Origin: Pseudomonadota bacterium
Lineage (GTDB): Bacteria > Myxococcota_A > Polyangia > Polyangiales > Polyangiaceae
Reading direction: 5' to 3'
Length of the DNA: 63,054 nucleotides
Assembly (NCBI GenBank): GCA_023428245.1
Contig: JAEYYX010000114.1
Coordinates: 1 to 63,054, forward strand
Shown here: positions 32,385 to 41,623 of the stretch, one piece after another
How positions within the stretch are numbered: the first letter of the stretch is position 1
Layout of the letters: the number at the start of each line of letters is the position of its first letter
Notes under the pieces: model-generated
Databases searched by the model: none
The model's input: only the letters and a program-made list of their open reading frames with translations
Told to the model about the DNA's origin: nothing
Translations under genes and position numbers: made by a program

Positions 32385-33761
32385 ATGAAGCTTCGGCTCT
32401 TCACCTTGGCAGCAGGTCTGCTCTTTTCGACTGGGCAGGCCCGAGCGCAAGCGACGCCTGCGCCCGAAGGTGCGGCTCCCCTTCCGTGGATCGCGAACCG
32501 CGCCATTGGTCGCGGCATCGGTGTGCGCGTGGGCGACTTCGAGCTGCATCCGGGGATCTCCGGCCAGTTTGGTTACGATTCGAACTGGTACCAGCGAGCG
32601 TCCTCTGCGGTGGAAGCCGCGAATGCGGGCAGCCCGGAAGACGCGCTTCGATTCCGTATCACGCCGAGCCTCTCCCTCAGCACGCTCGCTACACGCGTGC
32701 ATGAAGGGACGGGACCGAGGCCTCTCCCTCGCGCTGTCCAGTTTCATCTGGACGGCAGCGCTTCCTACAATGAGCTGATCGGGCTCGATGCGGGGTCGAC
32801 GGTCGAGCAAGATCGGAACTTCTCGGGGAACGTGGGCCTGAAGCTCGAGCTGTTCCGAGGTCGACACTGGTCGGGTGACCTGAATGCCGGATACGCGTAC
32901 ATCTACGAGCCGGCGAACGTGGCAGGGTTCATCGGGGCGAACGATCGCCACGTGATCATTGGCGGCGGTGGGATCCGCTGGATGCCTGGTGGTGGAGCCT
33001 TCACCTGGGACCTGATCGGCTACAACACAAAGTTCACACTGTTCCCCTCCGCGAACTTTGGCGCTTACGACAACGGCGATCACACGCTCACGACCGGCGG
33101 TCAGTGGCGGTTCCTGCCGAAGACGGCACTCCTCTACGACGCAAGTCTTGGCTTTATTCGCTACGATGATCCGAGGCTCAATAACGGTATCGACACGACC
33201 GCCCGGGTTGGCGTCAACGGCCTGCTTCTCACGCGCCTCGGCGTGCTCCTGATGGGCGGTTGGGCCGCGGGCTTCCGCGACAACGACAATGGTCGTCCGC
33301 GACCCTATGATGACTTTGTCGCTAAGGCGGAGCTCAAATACTATTTGACCGCCGGGAGCCGACTGCAGCCAGGGACCGCGAACGTCGGTGTTTCCTCGGT
33401 GGCGATTGGCTACGATCGCTCCTTCGAGAACAGCTATCTGGGCGACTTTCTCCAGAGGGATCGTGGCTACGGAAACTTCACCATGTTCCTTGCAGGCCGC
33501 TGGATCTTCCAGCTGGATGGTGGCGCCTCCGCGATCCACTACCCCGAGATGAACTTCGATGGGGCAGTGATCGATAGCTTCGGTGAGATCCGCGTCGACG
33601 GCCAAGCGTTTGTGGAATACCGCCCGCTCAGGACGCTCGGCATCAACATCTCGGCTCGCTACGACCACAACTTCTCTCAGGTCCTAGAAGGAACCAACTA
33701 CTCCGACGACCTCTCGTTCTCCCGGTTCCGTGGCTTCTTGGGTGTTCGCTGGTTCCTTTAA
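32385..33761 (+). CDS. Outer-membrane beta-barrel protein, Wzp/EpsX-like
   Basis: 458 residues. A signal peptide (LRLFTLAAGLLFSTGQARAQ) is followed by a chain full of alternating amphipathic strands with aromatic girdles: DFELHPGISGQFGYDSNWYQ, FHLDGSASYNELIGL, RHWSGDLNAGYAYIYEPA and the last strand FSRFRGFLGVRWFL. This fits a large beta-barrel. The next gene is an OPX lipoprotein. In Myxococcus, short OPX proteins lacking their own outer-membrane helix pair with separate barrels (WzpX/EpsX, WzpS, WzpB) to export polysaccharide, so the same role is inferred here from context. Confidence 0.75.
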   Translation: MKLRLFTLAAGLLFSTGQARAQATPAPEGAAPLPWIANRAIGRGIGVRVGDFELHPGISGQFGYDSNWYQRASSAVEAANAGSPEDALRFRITPSLSLSTLATRVHEGTGPRPLPRAVQFHLDGSASYNELIGLDAGSTVEQDRNFSGNVGLKLELFRGRHWSGDLNAGYAYIYEPANVAGFIGANDRHVIIGGGGIRWMPGGGAFTWDLIGYNTKFTLFPSANFGAYDNGDHTLTTGGQWRFLPKTALLYDASLGFIRYDDPRLNNGIDTTARVGVNGLLLTRLGVLLMGGWAAGFRDNDNGRPRPYDDFVAKAELKYYLTAGSRLQPGTANVGVSSVAIGYDRSFENSYLGDFLQRDRGYGNFTMFLAGRWIFQLDGGASAIHYPEMNFDGAVIDSFGEIRVDGQAFVEYRPLRTLGINISARYDHNFSQVLEGTNYSDDLSFSRFRGFLGVRWFL

Positions 33762-33774
33762 GGCTCAGCTCCTG

Positions 33775-34365
33775 ATGAGAGCCGTGGTTCTGCTCGTTAT
33801 CAGCCTCGCTTTGTGCGCGGCTTGCGGACCGAGTACCCCCCAAACCCAAGTCGAGCTTGCTCCTCCGCTCGAGAACACGACTTTGGGTCCTGGGGACCTG
33901 TTCCGACTCGAAATCGTAGGCGAACCTGAACTCCCGAAGGAGTACCAGGTCTTGGCAGATGGAACGGTGAATCTACCGTTCATCGAGCCGCTGAAGGTCT
34001 CAGGGCTCGAGCCGCACGAGATCGCTCGGAAGGTTCGGGAGGAGCTCATGAGTCGGGAGATCCTCACGAACCCGAGCGTCGTGGTGAGCGTCATCGAGTA
34101 CCGGAGCAAGAGCGTGACATTGCTCGGTCAGGTGCAGAAGCCGGGCAGTTTCCCGATGAGCCCGGGGATGACCTTGATCCAGGCGATCTCCATGAGCGGT
34201 GGCTTCACGAGCATCGCTCAGACGAGTCGGGTTTCCCTCTCGCGGACGACACAAGGAAAGGTGATCACCGTGAGCATCGACGTGGCGGCGATCTCCGAGG
34301 GGCGCGCCAAGGACATCGCGCTGCAGCCTGGCGATCGAATTTACGTTCCCGAGCGTGTGTTCTAA
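33775..34365 (+). CDS. Short OPX polysaccharide-export lipoprotein (Wza/EpsY-like)
   Basis: 196 residues from ATG 33775, 13 bases after the barrel gene; longer readings overlap the barrel and add nothing. The signal LLVISLALCAAC suggests a lipoprotein. A polysaccharide-export domain (LGPGDLFRLEIVGEPELPKE, VLADGTVNLPFIEPLKVSGL, about 35-125) and one SLBB domain (VTLLGQVQKPGSFPMSPGM, about 125-195) follow. The chain ends at YVPERVF with no C-terminal amphipathic helix, so it cannot form the Escherichia coli Wza type of outer-membrane pore on its own and should rely on the adjacent barrel. Confidence 0.92.
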   Translation: MRAVVLLVISLALCAACGPSTPQTQVELAPPLENTTLGPGDLFRLEIVGEPELPKEYQVLADGTVNLPFIEPLKVSGLEPHEIARKVREELMSREILTNPSVVVSVIEYRSKSVTLLGQVQKPGSFPMSPGMTLIQAISMSGGFTSIAQTSRVSLSRTTQGKVITVSIDVAAISEGRAKDIALQPGDRIYVPERVF

Positions 34366-34423
34366 GCGCGCTAGCGTTCGCGCGCAGGTCTACCTTTGTT
34401 GCGGGCAAGATCGCGCGTAGTTC

Positions 34424-34443
34424 GAGCGGCCGTGGGGCCGCTC
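34424..34443. repeat. Inverted repeat between convergent genes
   Basis: gagcggcc (34424-34431), loop gtgg, ggccgctc (34436-34443): eight perfect pairs. It sits at the 3' ends of the OPX gene and of the outer-membrane protein gene, overlapping the latter's stop codon. No T-tract follows on either strand, so termination is only a possibility. Confidence 0.5.
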
Positions 34444-35410
34444 AGAACGTAGCTCGGAAGTCCAGGAGCGCGCGGAAAGCGGGCACCGTCGGAGATAGAG
34501 CGCCCGCGCCGCCCGTGAGGGAAGAGCGACTTCCGAGAGGCAATCCGGCTCCGAGACCGAGTCCGAGCATGTACCGGTCGAGGGCAAGCTGTCCCCCGAG
34601 GAGCAACTCGGCGGGGAGGGGAGAACCGGCCCTCTCAAACTCGAGGCTCGGCTGACTTTCGAAGCTGGGCGCGAGATAACCCTCGAGGCTGAGGGAAGCG
34701 AGTGGGCTTGGGTGGTAGCGGACGCCTGCAGCGACCCTCATTCCCGAGCCCAAACGGTAAAGGCCAAGCGTACGGGGAGCTCGAAGCTGGGCGCGGAGGT
34801 CGAGGCTGAACTCGAACTCGCGGCCGAGGTAGCTGAGCGCGACGCCGAGATCCCCATGGACGTTCCCTTCTCCAGAGAAGGCGTCTTTCGACCCGAGGGG
34901 TAAGGAGGCCACACCGAAGCCGCGGACGGAGAATGATTCGGCCTCTACACCATAGCCGATGCTGAGCCTCGGATCGCCGATAGCTGAGATCGATAGATCT
35001 CCCGCTGCGCCGGTCACGGTCCCCATGCCTGACCCAGTCTGTATGGCATTCCAGGGGAGGGCCACACCGATGTCGAGTCCTTCAGTGAGCCGCAGGGCGA
35101 ACGTAGCCTCGATGAGCCAGAGATGAGAGACGACCGGGACGCGGGTCGCCGTTTCCGACGGGGCCGCAAGGGCGAATTGGACAGGGCCGTTCAAGTAAGA
35201 AGAGCGCAGGCCGATGGAGTACGCGTCGCGCAGCTCGGTGGCTGGCTCCAGTCCCCAAAAAGGACTCGGCCGGGCGGGCGCATGAAGCTGGTTCGCGGCG
35301 AAGCCTTGTGCTTCCTGTGCCCAAGCGGGTGGCGAGAGCATGAGCAGCGAGACGATTGCGCCGGTGAGACATCTCCACGGAAAGGTCAGGCGACGCGGGG
35401 GGCAGCTCAC
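34442..35410 (-). CDS. Outer-membrane beta-barrel protein (OmpA-barrel or transporter-like)
   Basis: 322 residues from GTG 35410. A signal peptide ends near SPPAWAQEA. The body is Gly-rich beta structure with repeated amphipathic strands: YSIGLRSSYLNGPVQFALA, LRLTEGLDIGVALPWNAIQ, DPRLSIGYGVEAESFSVRG, MRVAAGVRYHPSPLASLSLE and the final strand AFRALLDFRATF ending in Phe, as outer-membrane proteins do. No OmpA peptidoglycan-binding domain follows. It resembles the barrel part of myxobacterial OmpA-like proteins and the MetA/phenol-pathway type. Convergent with the OPX gene. Cargo unknown. Confidence 0.7.
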   Translation of the reverse strand: MSCPPRRLTFPWRCLTGAIVSLLMLSPPAWAQEAQGFAANQLHAPARPSPFWGLEPATELRDAYSIGLRSSYLNGPVQFALAAPSETATRVPVVSHLWLIEATFALRLTEGLDIGVALPWNAIQTGSGMGTVTGAAGDLSISAIGDPRLSIGYGVEAESFSVRGFGVASLPLGSKDAFSGEGNVHGDLGVALSYLGREFEFSLDLRAQLRAPRTLGLYRLGSGMRVAAGVRYHPSPLASLSLEGYLAPSFESQPSLEFERAGSPLPAELLLGGQLALDRYMLGLGLGAGLPLGSRSSLTGGAGALSPTVPAFRALLDFRATF

Positions 35411-35484
35411 CCTCGCTCACTATCAATCCTTTCTTTCCCGCACAATCGGGCGGCGCGAGCGGCGATCGTGGTATAGGCGCGCCC

Positions 35485-36108
35485 ATGCAGGCACCCTTAC
35501 TTGCGCGGGAGCGGCCGCTTTTGCTGGGCTCGAGTTCGCCCCGCCGTGCTCAAATCCTCGAGGGGCTCGGTGTACCGCTTGTGGTGCGCACGGCGGAAAT
35601 CGACGAAACCTGGCGAGACGGAGAATCGCCCGAGCGATACGTCGAGCGCATTGTCCAAGAGAAGGCGGAAGCAGTCCGAGGGAGGGTCGCTCCCTTGGTC
35701 CCGGAGTGCCCAGCGCTCTTGGTGGCCGATACGCTCGTGACGCTGGATGGCGAGGTCCTCGGAAAGCCCAGAGACCTTGATGAGTCCCGCCGTATGCTCG
35801 CCCAACTCTCGAACCGAACTCATCGGGTGCTCACGCGATTCCGTGTCGAACGGCGCGACGGAGGAGCGAGGGAGATGACCGTTGCGACCGAGGTGACATT
35901 CCGGGAGCTGCCTGAGAGCTTGATTGACGCCTATGCGCGGACGGGGGAAGGGCTCGACAAGGCGGGCTCCTACGCGCTCCAAGGCAAGGGCGCGCTCTTG
36001 GTTCGATCCGTCGTCGGATCGGTGACCGGAATCATCGGACTGCCAGCGACTGAGGTCACCGAAGCGCTCGTCGAACTCGAGCTCTGGGAGCCGTTTTCCT
36101 CTTTATGA
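35485..36108 (+). CDS. maf: Maf-family nucleoside triphosphate pyrophosphatase
   Basis: 207 residues, normal size. Motifs: LLLGSSSPRRAQILEGLGV, VVRTAEIDETWRDGESPERY, VADTLVTLDGEVLGKP and TGEGLDKAGSYALQGKGALL with GIIGLPATEVTEAL. Maf proteins hydrolyse dTTP, UTP or modified nucleotides and limit cell division when overproduced. Which subgroup (YhdE or YceF specificity) cannot be decided by eye. Its end overlaps the next gene by ATGA. Confidence 0.92.
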   Translation: MQAPLLARERPLLLGSSSPRRAQILEGLGVPLVVRTAEIDETWRDGESPERYVERIVQEKAEAVRGRVAPLVPECPALLVADTLVTLDGEVLGKPRDLDESRRMLAQLSNRTHRVLTRFRVERRDGGAREMTVATEVTFRELPESLIDAYARTGEGLDKAGSYALQGKGALLVRSVVGSVTGIIGLPATEVTEALVELELWEPFSSL

Positions 36109-37529
36109 GTGAGGAAGCAGGTGCCGCGCGGCGGGCGCGGATGGGGAGTGGATTCGTCTTTTTCGTGGCGCTCTTCGTCCGCGCGCTCATCGCCATGTGG
36201 GCGCGCGGACGCGTCCCTCCGGCGGCGGACGGAACCTTCTACGATACCGTGGCGCGCCGCATCGCCGTAGGACAAGGGTATTCTTGGCTTTGGCCTGACG
36301 GTACTGTGACCAACGCCGCTCACTATCCGATCGGCTATCCGGGCATGCTCGGGATTGCGTACCGGGTGCTGGGACCGGACGTCGGTGTTGCTTTTTGGGC
36401 CAACGCGATCGTGGGCGCGGCGGCGGCTCCTCTCGCGTACCTGCTCGGAAGGAGCGCTGCCCTCCGCTCCGGTCACGCTCGAGCTGAGCGGGTGGGAATT
36501 GTTTCCGGGCTTCTCGTGGCGCTCCTGCCGTCCCTGTGGCTCTACACGCCCGCGCTCATGACCGAAGGGTCGATCCTGACCTTCCTGGTCGCAGCGGCGG
36601 TGCTCGCGGATCGCCTCGACGACAGGCTGCGCAGCAAAGGAAGGGCTGGGCACCTCTGGGTCCTACTGGGGCTTGTCCTTGGGGTATCTACCCTATTTCG
36701 ACCCCAATCGATTGTCTTCGCTCCGCTCTTGCCGCTGGTGCTCAGCGGAGCGGCCCCCTTCGGGCGTCGTCTCGCTGGGATGCTCTGCGTGACCGCTGTG
36801 GCGCTCTCGGTCGTCTTGCCTTGGACCGCACGGAATTGCGCGAAGATGGACCGTTGCACCTTCGTGAGTGCCAATGGGGGCTGGAATCTCTTGATTGGGA
36901 CGTTCCCGGAAGGGAAGGGCGGCTTTGCGCCTGTGGACGGGGAGCGTGTTCCTGAGGAGTGCCGCGAGGTATTCCCCGAAGTCGCTAAGGATCAGTGCTT
37001 CGGACGCGCGGGAGCTCACCGGATATCCGAGCATCCTGTCGCCTGGCTGGGACTCATTCCTGACAAGCTCCGCGTGACCTTCGACTATACCGGGGCGGCT
37101 GCTGAGTACCTTTTGCGCGCGGGCGCTATCGGGGAGCGGGGGCACCTCGTCATCGGGGGAGTCGAGATCGTGAGCCAGAGGCTCTTGTGTCTTTTTGCGC
37201 TTTTCGGGTTCCTTCGCGGGAGGCGGCTCTCGCGGGCCTCTTGGACGCTTGCCTTCGGGGTTGCGGTCGGGCTCTTGGGTGTCGGCGCCTACCTTGGGCA
37301 GTTCTGCTTTCTTCTCCTGCTCCTCTCGCGGGGGCGCGCCGCCCTTGCGCACGAGCGCCTACTCGCCCTTACGTTGGCGGTGACTATGGGAATTCACGCG
37401 GCCTTTTTCGGTGCGGGCCGCTATTCGCTTCCGGTCCTGCCGTTCTTCGCACCCCTCGCGGCTCTCGCTCTGGTTCGCGGCCCAGGGGTCCCTCGGCTTT
37501 TTGACAGACCGGTATCTGTCGCCGGATAA
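36105..37529 (+). CDS. GT-C membrane glycosyltransferase (GT39/ArnT-like)
   Basis: 474 residues with about ten membrane segments. The first extracytoplasmic loop carries an acidic site typical of GT-C enzymes (ADGTFYDTVARRIAVGQGYS) followed by HYPIGYPGMLGIAYRVLG. Later features are GILVSGLLVALLPSLWLYTP-type hydrophobic segments, TEGSILTFLVAA and a periplasmic section with CAKMDRCTFVSANGGWNLLI. Enzymes of this class move a sugar from a lipid-linked donor to a lipid or protein acceptor in the periplasm. The acceptor here is unknown. Translationally coupled to maf. Confidence 0.8.
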   Translation: MSEEAGAARRARMGSGFVFFVALFVRALIAMWARGRVPPAADGTFYDTVARRIAVGQGYSWLWPDGTVTNAAHYPIGYPGMLGIAYRVLGPDVGVAFWANAIVGAAAAPLAYLLGRSAALRSGHARAERVGIVSGLLVALLPSLWLYTPALMTEGSILTFLVAAAVLADRLDDRLRSKGRAGHLWVLLGLVLGVSTLFRPQSIVFAPLLPLVLSGAAPFGRRLAGMLCVTAVALSVVLPWTARNCAKMDRCTFVSANGGWNLLIGTFPEGKGGFAPVDGERVPEECREVFPEVAKDQCFGRAGAHRISEHPVAWLGLIPDKLRVTFDYTGAAAEYLLRAGAIGERGHLVIGGVEIVSQRLLCLFALFGFLRGRRLSRASWTLAFGVAVGLLGVGAYLGQFCFLLLLLSRGRAALAHERLLALTLAVTMGIHAAFFGAGRYSLPVLPFFAPLAALALVRGPGVPRLFDRPVSVAG

Positions 37530-37537
37530 TTCGGTTC

Positions 37538-37801
37538 ATGGCGTTGATTGATACCCCGGAAGCTGCCCGTCGCCTCGCACGAGCGATCGCGAGCGATCTC
37601 TCTCTGTACAACGAGGAGAAAATCACCAAGGGCATCGAACAAGATACGCTCTTCGAAGAACTCGCTGAGGAGATCGAGGAAGGGCGAGCTCTCTTCAAGA
37701 GCCGCGTGTCGCCGGAGCTGTACGGCCAGTCATTCTACGATCGCGCCCTCGTGGACATTTTGGTCCGGTCGAAGGGTCATATCAAAAGTGAGATTTGGTG
37801 A
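37538..37801 (+). CDS. Small conserved protein upstream of a pseudouridine synthase
   Basis: 87 residues, no signal or membrane segment. It is rich in charged helical sequence (ARRLARAIASDLSLYNEEKI, LFEELAEEIEEGRALFKSRV) and ends FYDRALVDILVRSKGHIKSE. From memory, similar short proteins with ARAIxSD and NEEKI motifs are frequent in Myxococcota. The role is unknown. It starts 8 bases after the glycosyltransferase and ends 21 bases before the RluD-like gene. Confidence 0.75.
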   Translation: MALIDTPEAARRLARAIASDLSLYNEEKITKGIEQDTLFEELAEEIEEGRALFKSRVSPELYGQSFYDRALVDILVRSKGHIKSEIW

Positions 37802-37822
37802 CGGCTTTCTGGAGCTCGGGAC

Positions 37823-38830
37823 ATGACCGAGCCGGAGAGTGAGCGAGAGTTTCGTGCGCCGCCTCTGCGGACGAGCGAACGTATTGACAAAGTTCTCACG
37901 ACCTTGATGCCCGAGGTCACCCGCGCCACGATCCAGCGCTGGATCGGTGAGGGGCGGGTGCTCGTCGAGGGTAAGGTATGTCGCGCCAAGGATCGGGTTG
38001 CCTCCGGGGCTCGGATCACTGTGCACCCCGGCAGCGATCCTCTTTCCGAGGCGGCGCCCGATCCGGGGGTGCCATTTCAGGTTCTCTACGACGACGCTCA
38101 CCTAATGGTCGTCGAGAAGCCGGCGGGTGTCGTTGTGCATCCGGCGCGGGGTCACGCCACAGGCACGCTCGTCAATGGGCTTCTGGCCCATGGTGGGTTC
38201 GAGGTGCTCGCGGCGGGGGAAGACCGCGATCCTATTGCGCATCTTCGGCCCGGTATCGTTCACCGCATCGACCGCGACACTTCGGGAATCCTCGTTGTGG
38301 CTCGGACCTCTCCTGCGCGAGAGGGACTCAAGGGGCAGTTTTCCGAGCACAGCGTGGAGCGGGTCTATCGCGCTCTGACACTGGGCGTGCCGAATCCTGG
38401 ACGGATTGAGACCTTGCACGGGCGCGATCCGAAAAACCGCCTAAAGTTCTCGAGCCGGGTTGAGGAAGGGCGGCGCGCTGTCACCCACGTCTCCGTCCTC
38501 GAGAAGCTCGCGGCGGGGCGAGCCAGCTCCATCGAATGCCGCTTGGAGACCGGTCGGACGCACCAGATCCGCGTCCACCTGAGTGAGGTCTGTGGCACGC
38601 CGCTGCTCGCCGACCCCCTCTATCGGAGGCCGGGAATCGGCATGGAGCCCGAGCTCGCGATAGTAGCAGAGGAACTCGGACGCCACGCTCTCCACGCCGC
38701 AGTGCTTGGCTTTGTCCATCCCGTGACTGGGGAGGCGCTGCGCTTCGAGACTCCGCTTCCGGCCGATATGGAGCGCGCCCTTACGCGCTTGCGCTCGCTC
38801 ACGTTCTCCGAGCGCGTATCTCGAAAGTAG
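37823..38830 (+). CDS. RluA-family pseudouridine synthase (RluD-like)
   Basis: 335 residues. An N-terminal S4 RNA-binding domain (RIDKVLTTLMPEVTRATIQR, WIGEGRVLVEGKV) is followed by the catalytic domain: LMVVEKPAGVVVHPARGHAT, then HRIDRDTSGILVVART with the catalytic Asp, KNRLKFSSRVEEGRRAVTHV and CRLETGRTHQIRVHLSEVCG. S4 plus this order is typical of RluD, which modifies 23S rRNA helix 69, but RluC and other paralogs look similar. The start ATG 37823 follows gagctcggg. Confidence 0.92.
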   Translation: MTEPESEREFRAPPLRTSERIDKVLTTLMPEVTRATIQRWIGEGRVLVEGKVCRAKDRVASGARITVHPGSDPLSEAAPDPGVPFQVLYDDAHLMVVEKPAGVVVHPARGHATGTLVNGLLAHGGFEVLAAGEDRDPIAHLRPGIVHRIDRDTSGILVVARTSPAREGLKGQFSEHSVERVYRALTLGVPNPGRIETLHGRDPKNRLKFSSRVEEGRRAVTHVSVLEKLAAGRASSIECRLETGRTHQIRVHLSEVCGTPLLADPLYRRPGIGMEPELAIVAEELGRHALHAAVLGFVHPVTGEALRFETPLPADMERALTRLRSLTFSERVSRK

Positions 38831-38901
38831 TTCGGTTCGAATGGCCCCGCCCTGGTCGCTAAGATTGGTCGCTGCGAGGTCCAGAGCGTGCTGTTTGAGA
38901 G

Positions 38902-39873
38902 CTAACTCTTCGGGACTTTGGTTCCGCCGAGAAGCGTGGGAAAGCGCAGCTTGAGCAGGCCGAGAGCGACGAATCCGACGACGACAGCCCACCATAGGGT
39001 AGCGAAACGGATCAGGAGCATTGACAGTGTTGCTGCGCCGGCGCTCAAGTGTCCCACCGTGACGAGCTGGGACTCAAGGCTCGTCTCGGCGACCCCGAGG
39101 CCTCCGGGCGTCGGCACGATTGCCCCCGCCAGCGTTGAAGTGGCGTAGAAAAAGAGCGCCACCGGTAGCGCGATATCCTCCCCCGTGCCGTGGACGAGCG
39201 CGCCGAGCGCGACTCCTTCAAGGGCCCAGCCGGTCAGAGAGAGCAAGCTCGGAATGAGCAGCGTCCGAACGTGAGCAACGGTGCGCAGGCTCTCGAAGGC
39301 CACACGCAGCCGGGGCGCGAGCTTCGCTCCTCTCGGCCCACCCGCTTCGAGCCATTGAAAGAGTCTGTGAGCGGGAGCCGGCCAATGGATCAAGGCAATA
39401 CCAAAGAACACACACAAGGTTCCGGCCAGGGCCCAGCCCACGCCGCCTTCGAAGCCCAAGCTCCCGATCAGAATGAGCCCGACGACCCCGATCACGTCGG
39501 TGAGCCTTTCGGCGACCACGATCGGCGCGGTGCGGGCGGCGTCGATATCGTAGATCTCATCGAGCAGAGCGCTCTTGAAGACCTCGCCGATCTTTCCAGG
39601 AGTGACGGTCAGCACGAAACCCGACAAGAAGATCAATAGTGAGTCCAGCTTGCGGACACCGCGGATGCCGAGCAAGCTGAGGTAGTATTCCCACTTGGCG
39701 AACCGGAGGAGGTAGTTCAAAGAGGAGAGGCCAAGTGCGAGCCCAAAGGTCCAATACTCGAAGCGCTCAAGGGCGACTTCGACCTTCTCGACCCCTGTCC
39801 AGATGACGAAGGCCCCGTAAACGGCCACGCCGAGCAGGAGGGCGAGGATCAGCTTTTTGAGGAATTGGTTCAC
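38902..39873 (-). CDS. UPF0104 / lysylphosphatidylglycerol synthase-type flippase-like membrane protein
   Basis: 323 residues from GTG 39873; the open frame runs further upstream, but the extra sequence looks non-coding and would overlap the moxR gene. About eight membrane segments begin right at the N-terminus (FLKKLILALLLGVAVYGAFV). Family motifs: LNYLLRFAKWEYYLSLLGI, SGFVLTVTPGKIGEVFKSAL and GAIVPTPGGLGVAETSLESQ. These proteins resemble the flippase half of MprF without the synthase half and are usually near envelope genes. Lipid substrate unknown. Divergent from moxR. Confidence 0.85.
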   Translation of the reverse strand: MNQFLKKLILALLLGVAVYGAFVIWTGVEKVEVALERFEYWTFGLALGLSSLNYLLRFAKWEYYLSLLGIRGVRKLDSLLIFLSGFVLTVTPGKIGEVFKSALLDEIYDIDAARTAPIVVAERLTDVIGVVGLILIGSLGFEGGVGWALAGTLCVFFGIALIHWPAPAHRLFQWLEAGGPRGAKLAPRLRVAFESLRTVAHVRTLLIPSLLSLTGWALEGVALGALVHGTGEDIALPVALFFYATSTLAGAIVPTPGGLGVAETSLESQLVTVGHLSAGAATLSMLLIRFATLWWAVVVGFVALGLLKLRFPTLLGGTKVPKS

Positions 39874-39922
39874 GCGCCGGCCGGGAGAGTCTAATGGTCC
39901 CCGTCGTCGAGCAAGAACCAGT

Positions 39923-39938
39923 AAGAACTTCGGTTCTT
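39923..39938. repeat. Hairpin with UUCG loop in divergent intergenic region
   Basis: aagaac (39923-39928), loop ttcg, gttctt (39933-39938). A perfect six-pair stem closed by a UUCG-type tetraloop, between the UPF0104 and moxR genes. A half-site aagaac also occurs at 39913-39918. It could be a transcript hairpin or an operator. Confidence 0.5.
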
Positions 39939-39985
39939 TGGCTTGATTCGGGGAGCGGATGCCGCTTACGGTTCTCGAGTCTGGC

Positions 39986-40981
<996 letters not shown>

Positions 40982-41057
40982 TCCCGGCCCGAAATCGTGA
41001 CTTCGCGTGCCGCTTGCCCTCGTCCTTGTGATGTGTGTGACTCCCGGTCGAAAGCGG

Positions 41058-41075
41058 CCGGGCCCCGGGGCCCGG
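41058..41075. repeat. Perfect 18-base G+C palindrome
   Basis: ccgggccccggggcccgg, self-complementary over its full length, 77 bases after the moxR stop. It can form a very stable stem. No T-run follows, so it is at best an intrinsic pause or partial terminator. Confidence 0.55.
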
Positions 41076-41117
41076 AATCAAATGAAGCGACCCTCTGTTC
41101 TGTCTATCCCGAGTGCC

Positions 41118-41591
41118 ATGCGTGTAAAGCTCCTTCTCTTGATGTTCGCCTCGCTTTTCATGGGCGCTTGTCAGACGCAATACATCCCGAACACGGATGT
41201 CGCGGACTCTCCCCGCAATCGTGATGTCATCGAGTTCTGTGAGACCTACCGACGCGCCGTCGAACGCGGCAAAGTCGGTGAGATCCTCGCGCTGGCCGAT
41301 CCTGGCTACTACGAAGACGGCGGCAACATCGACGCCAGCGACGATATCGATTACGCGGGGCTACGCGACTTCCTCGAGACGCGCTTCCGAGACACCGTCG
41401 CGATCCGCTACGACGTCCGCTATCGCAAAGTGTCAGACGATCCGAGCGGTCTCGTGTTCGTCGATTACACCTTTAGCGCGAGCTATAAGATTCCAGCTCC
41501 TGAGGGAGAGCGCTGGAAGCGGGCCGTCGGCGACAACCGCCTCGTGCTCGTTCCCTACCAGGACACCTACCGTATCCGCGCGGGCATGTGA
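41118..41591 (+). CDS. Small lipoprotein, SnoaL/NTF2-like fold suspected
   Basis: 157 residues from ATG 41118, chosen because it begins a good lipoprotein signal (MRVKLLLLMFASLFMGAC, lipobox MGAC); an ATG at 41082 adds twelve residues without changing this. The mature part has DVIEFCETYRRAVERGKVGE, ILALADPGYYEDGGN, YAGLRDFLETRFRDTVAIRY and VFVDYTFSASYKI, an alpha-then-beta order that looks like a cone-shaped NTF2/SnoaL fold. The function is unknown. Same strand as moxR. Confidence 0.7.
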   Translation: MRVKLLLLMFASLFMGACQTQYIPNTDVADSPRNRDVIEFCETYRRAVERGKVGEILALADPGYYEDGGNIDASDDIDYAGLRDFLETRFRDTVAIRYDVRYRKVSDDPSGLVFVDYTFSASYKIPAPEGERWKRAVGDNRLVLVPYQDTYRIRAGM

Positions 41592-41623
41592 TTTTAGCCT
41601 CTTCCGCGCTCGTGCTCTCTCGC

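Noticed and set aside
38831..38901. tRNA-like T-loop sequence ggttcgaat
   Set aside because: No acceptor stem, D-arm or anticodon arm can be built in the 71-base gap.
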